Notes: generated by a model from the sequence alone, not told the origin. Shown: positions 33,958-43,890, counted from the first letter of the stretch. The stretch: DNA of 64,000 nt from CADCTM01 sp049671305 (GCA_049671305.1 JBATUR010000013.1:1-64000), one strand, 5' to 3'. Numbers and translations: made by a program.

Positions 33958-34048
33958 TGTTAGTTACTGCTCCAATTTTAGATAATTTGATAGAGTGAAT
34001 TTGTGTTTTTTGTCACTAGCAACCCATAAGTTACTAGCAACAAATGAT

Positions 34049-34603
34049 TTACATAGAACCTGCGCCTGTGGCAATTAAGCGCCGGAATAAGCCTTCTGTC
34101 CAGCCTGTTTCTCGTAGAACTGCAGCCGAACTTACTTCCACGTAAGCCTGTTCAATAAAGGCTAAATCAATCATACAAATGCGGCTCAGGGCATCCCGTA
34201 ATTCCTCTGGTTTCCCATCAGTTTTGCTGCGCTTGCCGACTTCATTAATTACAGTTGCCATTGCCGGTACAACGTGTTGGGGTCCAATGCCAATTTGAAC
34301 GTGTACTAAACCAATCCGCCAACGACGATCTGCATAGGCATTTCCCCATTCATCCATACCTGTAAACATTTCATGAAACCACTCAACAAAGGTTTCACGT
34401 AGTCGGTGCATACGTCCTTCTTTTGCTTCCATAATTGCATTCATTTCTGCATCACGACCTAGGTAAGCGTAGAAATGATCTGCCATTTCTGAGGCAATTT
34501 CTTTTCCCCAATTTGACTCAGATTTCAAGAGCGATTTGTCTTCATTGGTAAAAACAACTCGCTTTTCCATCGTGGTCATAAATGCATGGGGTTCTAAACT
34601 CAT
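34049..34603 (-). CDS. Single-domain sensor globin (globin-coupled-sensor type)
   Basis: Start set at ATG 34603, which has AGGAG seven bases upstream; the earlier ATG at 34618 overlaps that site. The 184-residue product has the globin-coupled-sensor fold pattern, with proximal His H101 in GLVHVQIGIGP, so haem and O2/NO/redox binding is expected. Relatives are usually fused to methyl-accepting or GGDEF outputs; here there is no output domain. The adjacent Roadblock and GTPase genes are the likely output path, by inference. Confidence 0.85.
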   Translation of the reverse strand: MSLEPHAFMTTMEKRVVFTNEDKSLLKSESNWGKEIASEMADHFYAYLGRDAEMNAIMEAKEGRMHRLRETFVEWFHEMFTGMDEWGNAYADRRWRIGLVHVQIGIGPQHVVPAMATVINEVGKRSKTDGKPEELRDALSRICMIDLAFIEQAYVEVSSAAVLRETGWTEGLFRRLIATGAGSM

Positions 34604-35564
34604 AATTGTCTCCTGCAACTATTGGACTATTGACTTTAGACTGTCTTTTTACCTTTCAGTTGTAACAGTTCGATTTCCGGAACGTCTAGGGTTTTAAGTA
34701 TTATTTTTGTATTTTTTTTGTGAAGAACCAGAAAAATTTAAATCCTCAAAAAAACGAGATATACAAAATTTATCCTCTAAAAAATCTTGTTTTAGAGAAT
34801 AAAATAAATGATTTTATTTTCAGGAATATTTATTAGCTCGCACACCCAATATTATTCATCGGTAGATTAGTTGCACTCTTTACATACTATCATTTCTAGC
34901 AGCTTAATTTAAAAATACTTGTTTACTTATCCAGTTTAAATGCCCAATTTATTAAGGAATTATAAGGAAATTTAAAGTTGGTGGATCTTTAAGCTATTTT
35001 TTTAGCTAATACTTTCAACTTAGAGAAACTTGTAAAAACTTAATTCTCAACTATTCAAAAAACTTGATTATCATTTTTGTCTCCCACCAAAGCGCAGCAT
35101 ACAACCCTTTTCGAGACTTATTTTTTAAATCCGGATAGTTTTTTCAGTTAGAAAGCTGACGCCGGATTTAGCTATTTCATGACGTTAAATAGGTTTTAGG
35201 GGACTAATTCTAATTTTATTAACATCACCACTGATTAGTTGCTTAGAGCAAATTACTGAATTATTAAATAAGTTTCAGTTTCTGCAATCATCAAAAAGCT
35301 GCTCAATATCTGCATAATGAGACGTTTAGCGCAATCCATAACTAATATAAGAAAAAAAGCTGAATATTTTGTGAAGATTATCTGTAATCGCTATTTTTGC
35401 CCACAAACCCCAAACTCACTGCCAAAAAAATGCCCCTTCGGCTCGATTGTAGCGAAAAGGCATCAACTATCAAGTTTTTAAGTTCAACAAGAGTATAAAA
35501 GTTAAATGTGAATATTTTGTGAATGGCAAAAACCTGTATACCTGCACTCGCAAACACTGCCAAC
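34604..35564. other. Long intergenic region, no gene seen
   Basis: AT-rich. It should contain the promoter of the globin gene. An inverted repeat, TAAATCCGG (35127-35135) with CCGGATTTA (35163-35171), could form a 9-bp hairpin. A terminator for the gene on the right is at 35430-35463. A 61-codon frame at 35378-35563 spans that terminator and is not credible. Confidence 0.5.
35424..35463 (-). terminator. Terminator after the saccharopine-dehydrogenase-like gene
   Basis: On the minus strand ATGCCTTTTCG (35463-35453) pairs with CGAAGGGGCAT (35440-35430) over 11 bp including two G-U pairs, with a 12-base loop, followed by a T run (35429-35424). Confidence 0.85.
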
Positions 35565-36662
35565 TCAAGATTCTACCAAAGTCTCATAATGCAGCTTCAA
35601 ACCACGATCTTGCATCATTTTTTCAAATGACTGTGTAGAAAGCGCTTGCTCAACCGGAAAAACACCAGGTTGCTTCAATTCACCTGATAGCATCAATTCG
35701 GCAATACTGCCTGTACCCGCACCCGCTGCCACGGCGGTATTTTCATGTACCAAAGTTGAGCAAACAGTAGCAGACTTGCCTGCCTTGATACCTTGTACCT
35801 CAGAGCGAATTGCCACACCAATACCACTAAAGCGATCGCTTACACTTGTCATGCGATGACTTACATGAGACAAAAACTCCACCCCAGCAGGGTTTTTAAT
35901 CCAAGCAGGCGGAAAAATATGCGCGGCAATCCAAGTAAGATGATTATAAAAATCAGGAACCGAGCCAAACTTAGTAATTACCGTCTTCACTCCAAACGAA
36001 TCAACCAAAGTAAACGCCTCTGGCATATCAAACCAATACACCCCAGCATCACCATAAGGCGCCGGAAACCTAATTTTCTCTCTCTCACTATAAGGTTTCA
36101 CCGTTTGCCACTGATTATCAATCCAAGCTTCAAACGGTTGCTGCAACCCCAAAAAAGTTGTCCGCATTACCGTAACACCAGCACCGCCGGAACCTGACAC
36201 CACATAACTTAAATGAATCCGTTCCGCCTCATCCAACTGTTCGACATCCCGGCGTACCATACTATTAGAAATACCCGGAAAAATCCCAGTATTGACAATC
36301 GCCGTCACTCCCGCCGCAGTAGCAGCATCACGATAAGCTAAAGCTTTACGAGTAAAAGCGCGGTTGTCACTGACATCTAGATAATTGACGCCAGCTTCAA
36401 TGCAAGTCTGCAAAACACTAGCGTCACGGAAAACAAAAGGACCGGCACAGTGAATTACCAGGTTATGAGAAGCGATCGCTAATTTCAACTGTTCAGCATC
36501 TGCCAAATCTAAAGCTAGACACCGTACTCGCGACTGCTCCTCTCTAGTATCCACCTGACGCCCTGTTACAGTAATTTCTGCTTGCGTGTGCCGAATTAAG
36601 TCTTGCGCCACACTGCTGCCAATTCTGCCTCGTCCTCCAAGAATCAATATTTGGTCTGTCAT
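35565..36662 (-). CDS. Saccharopine-dehydrogenase-like NAD(P)-binding protein
   Basis: A 365-residue protein. The N-terminal Rossmann loop GGRGRIGSS (about 9-17) and a segment HNLVIHCAGPF (about 65-75) fit the saccharopine-dehydrogenase NADP-binding family. The C-terminal half is the usual alpha/beta domain without a recognisable substrate motif. Substrate is unknown; in cyanobacteria such proteins are not proven lysine enzymes. The crtO gene lies upstream on the same strand, separated by a palindromic hairpin, so they may not be co-transcribed. Confidence 0.82.
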   Translation of the reverse strand: MTDQILILGGRGRIGSSVAQDLIRHTQAEITVTGRQVDTREEQSRVRCLALDLADAEQLKLAIASHNLVIHCAGPFVFRDASVLQTCIEAGVNYLDVSDNRAFTRKALAYRDAATAAGVTAIVNTGIFPGISNSMVRRDVEQLDEAERIHLSYVVSGSGGAGVTVMRTTFLGLQQPFEAWIDNQWQTVKPYSEREKIRFPAPYGDAGVYWFDMPEAFTLVDSFGVKTVITKFGSVPDFYNHLTWIAAHIFPPAWIKNPAGVEFLSHVSHRMTSVSDRFSGIGVAIRSEVQGIKAGKSATVCSTLVHENTAVAAGAGTGSIAELMLSGELKQPGVFPVEQALSTQSFEKMMQDRGLKLHYETLVES

Positions 36663-36765
36663 CGCTGCTGCATCAGTAACATCGTTAACTATTTCAGCAT
36701 TTTTCTTGTCTGCAAATCATCAGTAACCAGGATGACATTTTCTCCTCACAATGGTTTAAATGCCA

Positions 36766-36798
36766 AGATCCCTGACTTCTTCAAGAAGTCAGGGATCT
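36766..36798. repeat. Dispersed hairpin (GATCCCTGACTTCT family)
   Basis: A perfect 15-bp stem, AGATCCCTGACTTCT and its complement, with a TCA loop. It matches the inner arms of the MITE-like elements and the hairpin at 50543-50575. It lies between two minus-strand genes and may attenuate read-through. Confidence 0.85.
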
Positions 36799-36873
36799 GA
36801 ACAGCCTAGTTGATAGTATGATTTTGTTCCCCTAGTCCTGCCAACTCAGAGAGAAAACGAGTTCAAAGTCTTC

Positions 36874-38568
36874 TCAGTCGGGCTTAAACACCGACTCTAT
36901 GGTTGATTTAACCTTCTCACCAGCCTCTTTAATCTTTTGGGTAATGGGTTGTTGAGTATTTAAAAACACACGGGCACAGTTACGCCCAGGAAGCCCCGAA
37001 ATTGAGCCACCAGGATGAGTGCCAGCGCCTGTTAAATATAAATTATCAATCGGCGTCTTATAGTTAGCAATTTCTGGCAAAGGACGGAAGAAAACCATCT
37101 GATCCAAGGTCATATCCACATGGTAATAATTGCCCTTATATGCTCCCAAACGCTCTCCTAATTCCGCTGGACTTTCCACACTCCGCGCCATGATTGCGTT
37201 TTTGAGATTTGGCGCATAATCTGCCAATTTATCAATAACTCGATCGGCTACTTTGTTTTTCAGTTCATCTGTCCAGCCTGTACCCTTCAAGCCTGTCCCT
37301 TCAGCGCCAGCAATTTGGTACGGGGCAAAAAACTCAATCCATAAGGTATGCTTGCCTGCTGGAGCCATTGAAGGGTCGAGTACGGTGGGAACATCCAGGT
37401 ACATGGAGGGGTTGGAGTCGGGGATATGTCCCTGTGCTGCTAAGGAGTGGGCTTCTTCAACATGAGCCACAGAATCAGCAATTAAAACTGAGCCAATTAA
37501 ATACTCATCTTTGTGGTCAAACTTCTCAAATCTTGGCACTTCTGAAAGGGCACAGTCAATCTTGAGAATTGTTTCATTGTTGTTGACAATACGACGTTCT
37601 AGACGTTCGCGCAAGTCGGGATCAGAGGCGGGGATATCACCTGGTTCAACCATTTGTAAAAATAAGCGACGGGCGTCAATGTTGGAAATAACGCCTTTGG
37701 TGGCGCGATATTCTTTGCCGCCGGCGACTCTAACACCTACAGCACGACCATCATCAACTAAAACTTGCTCAACGTGTTGGTCACATAAAACGACGCCGCC
37801 TTTACTTTTGACTACGCTTAGTAAGGCTTTGACAAGTGCGCCGGTACCGCCACGAGGTCTTGCCATACCTGGGTTGTGACGTAATGACATCATCATCGCC
37901 CCAATAGCGATCGTTTTTTGGGAAGGAGGTGCGCCTAATTCTGAAGCGAGTCGGGCGAGGGGGGCTTTGAGGAATTCCGAATCAAACCATTCATTTAGCA
38001 AGTCTTCGGGACTGGTTAGCATATTGCGTACCAAATCCAAGGCTTTGTCAACGCCACCGATTACCGAGAGCAAGTCTTGGATATTTTTCATGCCGTAGTT
38101 GCCGATAATATCAAAAATCGACTTGGGCGGCGCATTGAACATGGGGGTAATTGCTTTGGTGACGCGCTGCCAGTAGTCGATGAATTCGGCATATTTTTTG
38201 GCATCGCGATCGCTATATCTGGCAATTTCAGCACAAGTTTTTTCGACTGATTTATGAGCCAAGAAGTATTTGCCGTCGGGGTTGGGGCAGAAAACAACCG
38301 GGTCACAGAATAAGTATTCTAAGCCATGTTTTTCTAGTTCTAGCTCTTCAACGACAGGACCTAGGTGAATAAATTCGTGGTCAATTGCACACAGGTTAAA
38401 GTTGAAGCCTGGTGCTTCTTGAGGCATAATTTCTTCTGTAGTTGCTGCTCCACCGGGAATTGAGCGCTTTTCGAGCAACAGTACGCTATAACCAGCTTTT
38501 AATAGATAAGAGGCACAGACCAAGCCATTGTGACCCGCGCCAATCATAATAACGTCATAAGTATCCAT
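36874..38568 (-). CDS. crtO: Beta-carotene ketolase, CrtO type
   Basis: A 564-residue FAD-dependent oxidase of the phytoene-desaturase-like family. The dinucleotide loop GAGHNGLV (about 10-17) is followed by EKRSIPGGAATTEE, and the C-terminus carries YLTGAGTHPGGSISGLPGRN, the conserved carotenoid-oxidase signature. Length and sequence match CrtO ketolases that place 4-keto groups on beta-carotene to give echinenone. Other carotenoid isomerase-like members are possible but less similar. Membrane-associated in thylakoids by family. Confidence 0.85.
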   Translation of the reverse strand: MDTYDVIMIGAGHNGLVCASYLLKAGYSVLLLEKRSIPGGAATTEEIMPQEAPGFNFNLCAIDHEFIHLGPVVEELELEKHGLEYLFCDPVVFCPNPDGKYFLAHKSVEKTCAEIARYSDRDAKKYAEFIDYWQRVTKAITPMFNAPPKSIFDIIGNYGMKNIQDLLSVIGGVDKALDLVRNMLTSPEDLLNEWFDSEFLKAPLARLASELGAPPSQKTIAIGAMMMSLRHNPGMARPRGGTGALVKALLSVVKSKGGVVLCDQHVEQVLVDDGRAVGVRVAGGKEYRATKGVISNIDARRLFLQMVEPGDIPASDPDLRERLERRIVNNNETILKIDCALSEVPRFEKFDHKDEYLIGSVLIADSVAHVEEAHSLAAQGHIPDSNPSMYLDVPTVLDPSMAPAGKHTLWIEFFAPYQIAGAEGTGLKGTGWTDELKNKVADRVIDKLADYAPNLKNAIMARSVESPAELGERLGAYKGNYYHVDMTLDQMVFFRPLPEIANYKTPIDNLYLTGAGTHPGGSISGLPGRNCARVFLNTQQPITQKIKEAGEKVKSTIESVFKPD

Positions 38569-38807
38569 ATTTCGAGCTTTTTAATCGGTGACTAGCTCGA
38601 TTGTAAAGAAATGAAAAAGTCTCATGGTCTATCACGGGAAAGAGATTTAGTAGTAATTAGAGTACTAGTGCTGGCTGCTACTGCTTTTTTAGTCAAATCT
38701 TCAACTGAGCAAGAGACACTTTCACAGCGAAACTCTGGCTGAAAGTAATTGTCACAGTTATACTGGCAAAGTCTAGGTTCATGTAATTAATAAGTCTTAA
38801 GTAGGCG

Positions 38808-39134
38808 ATGAATCCTGTAGTAAAAGTTGTTCAACCCTCTGGAATCTTAGACGGCACCAAAGCCGGTCCATTTCGTCAAGAAATCACTAACTTAGTGGAG
38901 TCGAATGTCGATATTATATTGATTGATTTCAAAGATGTTACCTTCATGGATAGTTCAGGTTTAGGGGCGCTTGTCCTGGCACTGAAAACTGTACGTGCGG
39001 CTGGTCGTAAGCTGTTTATTTGCTCAGTCAATGATCAAATAAAAATGTTATTTGAGCTAACGAGCATGGATCGAGTCTTTGAAATCTTTCCCACACGAGA
39101 AGACTTTGAGGGTGCGATTGTTGCCACTAGCTAG
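38808..39134 (+). CDS. STAS-domain anti-anti-sigma factor
   Basis: A 108-residue single STAS domain. The conserved phospho-Ser sits in DSSGLGALV (about 48-56). In partner switching the unphosphorylated form binds a HATPase anti-sigma kinase. The convergent gene encodes a receiver-PP2C phosphatase that could dephosphorylate it, and a HATPase protein lies 1.4 kb away, so all three classical parts are present together. Confidence 0.92.
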   Translation: MNPVVKVVQPSGILDGTKAGPFRQEITNLVESNVDIILIDFKDVTFMDSSGLGALVLALKTVRAAGRKLFICSVNDQIKMLFELTSMDRVFEIFPTREDFEGAIVATS

Positions 39135-39169
39135 TGACAGAAGAGCGCCTCCCCAAAGAGAACGATTGG

Positions 39170-40309
39170 TTAGCTGAAGTTGATTTCTAACAAAGACAAA
39201 TCATCATCGAAATAGTCTTTGGGGTTCACCGACTTAAGAGCGTGCAGTACCTGGTCTAAGTTAGAAACACTTCTAGTTCTGCAATCTGCTAGTAGATCTA
39301 CAAAGGGATCAAGACCCCAAATAGAACCATCTGATTGATTAATTTCATAAATCCCGTCGCTGAAGATATACAGGGTGCTAGGTTCTATGACTTCACAGCA
39401 CTCATCAATATAAGGGGCATCAGGGAACATCCCGACGGGCAAGCCTCTTGTCTGCAAACGCTTGACCTGGATATAGGAAGCCGGAGATCCAGAAAGCAAG
39501 ATACCGGGTGGATGTCCGCCGCTAGCGTAAACGAGTTGACGTTTGACTCGGTTATAGACTCCATACCAGATGGTGAAGTATTTATCATTTTTTTCGGTCA
39601 TCTGGAAAGTTTCATTCAGCCCACGCAAAACATCGCTGGGCTGATAATAATTAATTTGAGGCAGCGTCCTTGCCCTTAGTAAGTTGAGGACAGAAAGGGT
39701 AGGTAGGGCAGCGCGTAAGCCATGCCCGGAAGCATCGATTAGATAAATCGCCAAATGTTCTGGATCTAGCCAGTAATAATCAAAGCCATCTCCTCCTAGT
39801 TGACGGGAGGGAATAAACCGGGCGTCAATGGTGACTGGTGGCTCCGTCAGGCGGTCAGGAAGGATCGAACTGACATATTCTGCCGCTTCTGCCAATTCTT
39901 CCTCTAAGAGCTGTTTTTGCTCTTGCAACTGGCGGTTGGCTTCATGCAATCTCAAGTTAGAGCGGACTCTAGCTTCTAATTCCGGCATTTCGATTGGTTT
40001 GGACAAAAAGTCATCTGCACCCGCATCAAGCCCTTGAACACGATCCTCAAGGGCAATTCTAGCGGTTAGTAGTACAAACATCGTCGTGGAAAGTTCTGGC
40101 GTTGCCTTAACTTGGCGACAAACCTCTAGTCCGGTCATTCCAGGCATATTCCAATCACAAAGGACTAGCCCTGGACGTAATGATCTTGCTTGTGCTAAAC
40201 CGTCTTCGCCATCACTGGCAACAGAAACTTCATAACCCTGCTTATGAAGTGTCCGTTTCAGTAAGATCTGAATCGCTGGATCGTCATCAATAATCAAAAT
40301 TTGGTTCAT
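39170..40309 (-). CDS. Receiver-PP2C (SpoIIE/RsbU-type) phosphatase
   Basis: Start set at ATG 40309 (379 residues, MNQILIIDDD); a GTG at 40333 would add eight. Receiver at about 1-118 with its acceptor Asp in LVLCDWNMPG, a coiled linker (about 125-150), and a PP2C-like domain (about 160-378) with metal motifs GGDGFDYYW, DASGHGLRAALP and FSDGIYE. The phosphorylation state of the receiver should control dephosphorylation of the STAS protein encoded convergently, 35 bp away. Confidence 0.92.
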   Translation of the reverse strand: MNQILIIDDDPAIQILLKRTLHKQGYEVSVASDGEDGLAQARSLRPGLVLCDWNMPGMTGLEVCRQVKATPELSTTMFVLLTARIALEDRVQGLDAGADDFLSKPIEMPELEARVRSNLRLHEANRQLQEQKQLLEEELAEAAEYVSSILPDRLTEPPVTIDARFIPSRQLGGDGFDYYWLDPEHLAIYLIDASGHGLRAALPTLSVLNLLRARTLPQINYYQPSDVLRGLNETFQMTEKNDKYFTIWYGVYNRVKRQLVYASGGHPPGILLSGSPASYIQVKRLQTRGLPVGMFPDAPYIDECCEVIEPSTLYIFSDGIYEINQSDGSIWGLDPFVDLLADCRTRSVSNLDQVLHALKSVNPKDYFDDDLSLLEINFS

Positions 40310-40547
40310 GGCCGATAAGGTACTACAAGTCACTCAGGCAGAAAAGCAGAGGCACCAGTTGACAAGAAGAGCAATAATGAGATTTCAGTTGTGTGTAGTT
40401 TTATGAGAGAGGATAGGAGTTCCATTGTCAGTTAATCACTCTTGAGAACAAGGGTTAAATCCAGGCTAGACTGGATGCTTCAACAGGGAGTATCGATGCG
40501 TTTACGACCAAGCTAATGTAATTGTTGATTGAAAAGGCTTTGAACAG

Positions 40548-40967
40548 TTGAAAGACTTTATAAAATCTAGCCAAGCTTTTCCTACTGACCTGAAGACGTT
40601 AGACCAGGTTTTGACGTGGTTTGACCAGTTTAACCAAGGGTCTATTCCTAAAAAAGTTTGGATACAGTGCCAATTAGCCCTCGCTGAGGGGTTTACTAAC
40701 GCTGTTCGTCATGCTCATAAAAATCTCACTCCTAACGTTCCCATTGATATTGAAGTTACTCTATTTCCTCAAGCTTTAGAGCTACGGGTTTGGGATCAAG
40801 GACCGCCTTTTGATTTAGAAGGGCGTATCCAAGAACTTGAGAAAACCGTAGATGCTCTAGCTGGAGGTGGGCGTGGCATTGCTATTTTGCAAAAAATTGC
40901 AGACAAGCTCAGTTATACACGCACCGATGATAACCGTAACTGTCTGCTGATTGTGAAAACTTATTAA
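40548..40967 (+). CDS. HATPase anti-sigma factor kinase (RsbW-like)
   Basis: A 139-residue protein starting at TTG 40548; a TGA six codons upstream leaves no ATG option, and AAAGG lies about ten bases before. GHKL boxes are visible: ALAEGFTNAVRHAH (N box, about 43-56), VWDQGPPFD (G1, about 80-88) and GGGRGIAI (G2, about 105-112). It is the kinase/binding partner expected for the STAS protein. Which sigma factor or other target it controls is not apparent. Confidence 0.88.
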   Translation: MKDFIKSSQAFPTDLKTLDQVLTWFDQFNQGSIPKKVWIQCQLALAEGFTNAVRHAHKNLTPNVPIDIEVTLFPQALELRVWDQGPPFDLEGRIQELEKTVDALAGGGRGIAILQKIADKLSYTRTDDNRNCLLIVKTY

Positions 40968-41045
40968 ACACGGTTCAAGGTGTACTGTGGCTTGAGCGGT
41001 GCATAAATTAGAAACTAGCAAGTGTTGGTTTTGGTTTTTCAATGT

Positions 41046-42416
41046 TCAACAGTGTTGAAATTTCAGCTTGGCAGGTTTACTTTTGATGAGCACGGGTACG
41101 CCACCAGATGGCACAATCGTAATGCCTCGACGTATGGGCTTCACTGGCTTTTGGTCGGTCAGCTCTAGCTCAAAACGGTCTAAGATTGTGGCTATCACTA
41201 GCTTCATTTCAAACATGGAAAATGCCATTCCGATACAACCGCGATCGCCTCCGCCAAATGGTAAGTACTCATAAGGGGAAAATTTTTGCTCAAGAAAGCG
41301 CTCTGGTTTAAACTGTCTAGGATCAGAAAAAACTGACTTACGTTGGTGAGCTAGGTAAATACAAGGAATCAAAATTGTCCCAGCTTCAAAATCATAACCT
41401 GCCAACTGTAACGGCTCCTTAGTCATACGAGGTGTACAAATTAAAGCGATCGGATTAATACGCAGGGTTTCGGAGCAAACGGCGGTAAGGTAGGGCAGTT
41501 TGGCGATTAAGGTGGGTTCAGGATTTTCGCCTAAACTAGCTAATTCGCTTTGCAGCGCCTCCTGTACGGAAGCTGAAGAATGAATCCAGTAAAATGCCCA
41601 TGCAAGTGCTGCTGCCGTTGTTTCGTAACCGAGTAGTAGTAACGAGACTAACTGATCGCGCAACTCTTCGTCACTCATTTGATCCCCGTTTTCGTCCCGC
41701 GCACAGATCAATAGTGAGAGAATATCTGTACGTGATTGGTTATCTTGTACACGACGTTCGGCAATTTCAGCATAAATTAATTGATCAATTTGTTGCCGGC
41801 GTCGCACAAATCTAGACCAAGGACTCCAAGCACCCAAATCTTTCTGCAACGGTGGAAAGAAAAATAAACTGGAAAACAAAGGAGTCGTCACGTCTTCCAA
41901 AAGCGAACTCAGGAGTTTTTCTAGCTGTTGGTAGCGCGAACCTGGGGCAATGCCAAAAACCACCTGTAAGATGATTTGCAGGGTAATCTCCGGCATGACT
42001 TGGTGCAGTGAGACAGATGTACCCGTTGTCCAGTTTTGCGTTACTTGTGCGGTAATATCGCAAATGAGCTGACCGTAGCTTTTCATGCGATCGCTTTTAA
42101 AGGGCGGCATCATCAATTGTCGTTGTCGCTGATGACTTTTTCCTTCCTGTAAAATTAAGGACTGTTTTCCCATTAACGGCTCAAAAACATGAGTCGCCTT
42201 ACGAAAATCTAACTTGGAAGAAGGTAGCGCAAAAATCTCTTGTATTGCTTGAGGATCGCTAAAAAACACCACAGGCGGAGAATTTAAACCCAAAACCCGC
42301 ACCGTAAAAGGATCGCCATAGCGCTCTATACAACTATCCAAAAATTTGGTAGGTTGAGCAATTAACTGAATTGTTTGTAATAAAGAAGGTGTGCGAGCAA
42401 GATCAGGCAGTTTCAT
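41046..42416 (-). CDS. Cytochrome P450 (CYP110-like), copy 1
   Basis: A 456-residue P450. The I-helix oxygen motif GYETT is at 263-267, ExxR (ETLR) at 316-319, and the haem-ligand loop FGGGDRGCIG with Cys394. The pattern fits CYP110, a cyanobacterial family that oxidises fatty acids, alkanes or terpenes. No terpene synthase is adjacent. It is tandem with a second P450 88 bp away on the same strand. Confidence 0.92.
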   Translation of the reverse strand: MKLPDLARTPSLLQTIQLIAQPTKFLDSCIERYGDPFTVRVLGLNSPPVVFFSDPQAIQEIFALPSSKLDFRKATHVFEPLMGKQSLILQEGKSHQRQRQLMMPPFKSDRMKSYGQLICDITAQVTQNWTTGTSVSLHQVMPEITLQIILQVVFGIAPGSRYQQLEKLLSSLLEDVTTPLFSSLFFFPPLQKDLGAWSPWSRFVRRRQQIDQLIYAEIAERRVQDNQSRTDILSLLICARDENGDQMSDEELRDQLVSLLLLGYETTAAALAWAFYWIHSSASVQEALQSELASLGENPEPTLIAKLPYLTAVCSETLRINPIALICTPRMTKEPLQLAGYDFEAGTILIPCIYLAHQRKSVFSDPRQFKPERFLEQKFSPYEYLPFGGGDRGCIGMAFSMFEMKLVIATILDRFELELTDQKPVKPIRRGITIVPSGGVPVLIKSKPAKLKFQHC

Positions 42417-42504
42417 GAATTAGTGATTAAGCGTTTGCACCATAGTTTGTTCTACTTAGCATAACGACACTGCCGATTAGATCGCTAATTTCTTGTTCAT
42501 AGCT

Positions 42505-43890
42505 TTAAACAGTCTTGACAATTGGTTGATTTTTGGAGTGCGAATGTTGACGCTTTGCTTCTAGGACTAAACGGACGCCACCAGAAGGGACAATAGTTAA
42601 ACCACGACGCTGAGGTTTTACTGTTTGGCGATCGTCTAAAGTTAGTTGATAATTTGATAAAACTGTAGCTAATACTAATTTCATTTCTAATAAAGCTAAA
42701 GCAAAACCAATACAGCGTCGATTTCCACCACCAAAAGGTAAATATTCATAAGGTGAAAATTGCCGCTCAAGAAATCTCTCTGGTTTAAATTGATTTGGTT
42801 CAGGATAAAGCTCTTCTCGATGATGAGTTAAATAAATAGAAGGAGCAAATATGGTATTTTCGGCAAACTCATGACCCATAATTTTGATGGGAGAATTGGT
42901 AGTTCGTAGAAAAGTTACAGGCACAATTGGATAAATTCTTAAGGTTTCTGAGCAAACAGCACTTAGGTAAGGTAATTTAGAAACCGCAAAGGGTTGTGGA
43001 TTATCTCCTAAACTAGCGAGTTCAGTAAGTAGTTTTTCCTGGACATTTGGGAGTTTATAAATCCAGTAAAATGCCCAAGCTAAAGCTGTAGCAGTTGTTT
43101 CATGTCCTGCTACTAATAAAGTCATTAATTGATCCATTAACTCAGGCTCGGTCATTGGTTGACCATTTTCGTCACGAGCTGACATCATTAAACTAAGGAC
43201 ATCATTGCCTGTTATTTCTGATTTTTGGCGTCCGCTAATTTCTGCCCTTAATAAGTCATAAACTTGCTTTCTCTGCCTGATCATTTTTCCCCAAGGACTC
43301 CATTCCCAATCTTTTTGCAAAAAATTAAAGAATAATAAGCTAGAGCTTAAGGGAGAGTCGGTCATATTTAAGATGCCTGCCAGAAGAGGTTTGATTTGTT
43401 GATAACGCTCTCCTTCCCGCAGACCAAATACGGCGTGTAAAATCACTTCTAGGGTGATTTCTTGGCAAGCAGTCCGCATTTCAAATGACTTGCCAATTTC
43501 CCACTGACTGGCGACAAGTTTGGTGCTCTCAGAGATGATTTGACTATAAGATTGCATCCGTTCACCATGAAAGGGAGGCATCATTAAGCGTCGCTGCGAG
43601 GCGTGAGTGTTACCATCGAGCAACATCAGGGAATGTTCACCAACTATAGGTTTGATTATGTTACTGGTTCGACCAGAGTCAAACTGTTTGGGATCGGCGG
43701 TAAAAATCTCTTGTATGGCTTGTGGATGGCTGAGGAAGACGAAAGGAGCTGAGGAGGTAAGTTGGAGGGTAAACATATCGCCATAGCGCCGGGAATAGGC
43801 ATCTAGACAGCTTAATGGATCTGCGATCCACTGAATGAGTTGCAACAAGCGCGGTTGTTGTGGACCATCGGGCAGTTTTGTTGTAGTCAT
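42505..43890 (-). CDS. Cytochrome P450 (CYP110-like), copy 2
   Basis: A 461-residue P450 with GHETT (262-266), ETLR (315-318) and FGGGNRRCIG containing Cys393. It is similar along its whole length to the adjacent P450, so they are a tandem duplication that has since diverged. The soluble N-terminus lacks a membrane anchor, as is usual for bacterial P450s. Redox partners are not encoded here. Confidence 0.92.
   Translation of the reverse strand: MTTTKLPDGPQQPRLLQLIQWIADPLSCLDAYSRRYGDMFTLQLTSSAPFVFLSHPQAIQEIFTADPKQFDSGRTSNIIKPIVGEHSLMLLDGNTHASQRRLMMPPFHGERMQSYSQIISESTKLVASQWEIGKSFEMRTACQEITLEVILHAVFGLREGERYQQIKPLLAGILNMTDSPLSSSLLFFNFLQKDWEWSPWGKMIRQRKQVYDLLRAEISGRQKSEITGNDVLSLMMSARDENGQPMTEPELMDQLMTLLVAGHETTATALAWAFYWIYKLPNVQEKLLTELASLGDNPQPFAVSKLPYLSAVCSETLRIYPIVPVTFLRTTNSPIKIMGHEFAENTIFAPSIYLTHHREELYPEPNQFKPERFLERQFSPYEYLPFGGGNRRCIGFALALLEMKLVLATVLSNYQLTLDDRQTVKPQRRGLTIVPSGGVRLVLEAKRQHSHSKNQPIVKTV

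Noticed and set aside
35378..35563. 61-codon minus-strand frame
   Set aside because: It runs through the terminator hairpin at 35424-35463.
36874..38568. CRTISO or phytoene desaturase instead of CrtO
   Set aside because: The N-terminal EKRSIPGGAATTEE and C-terminal GLPGRN segments and the length fit CrtO better, though the families are related.
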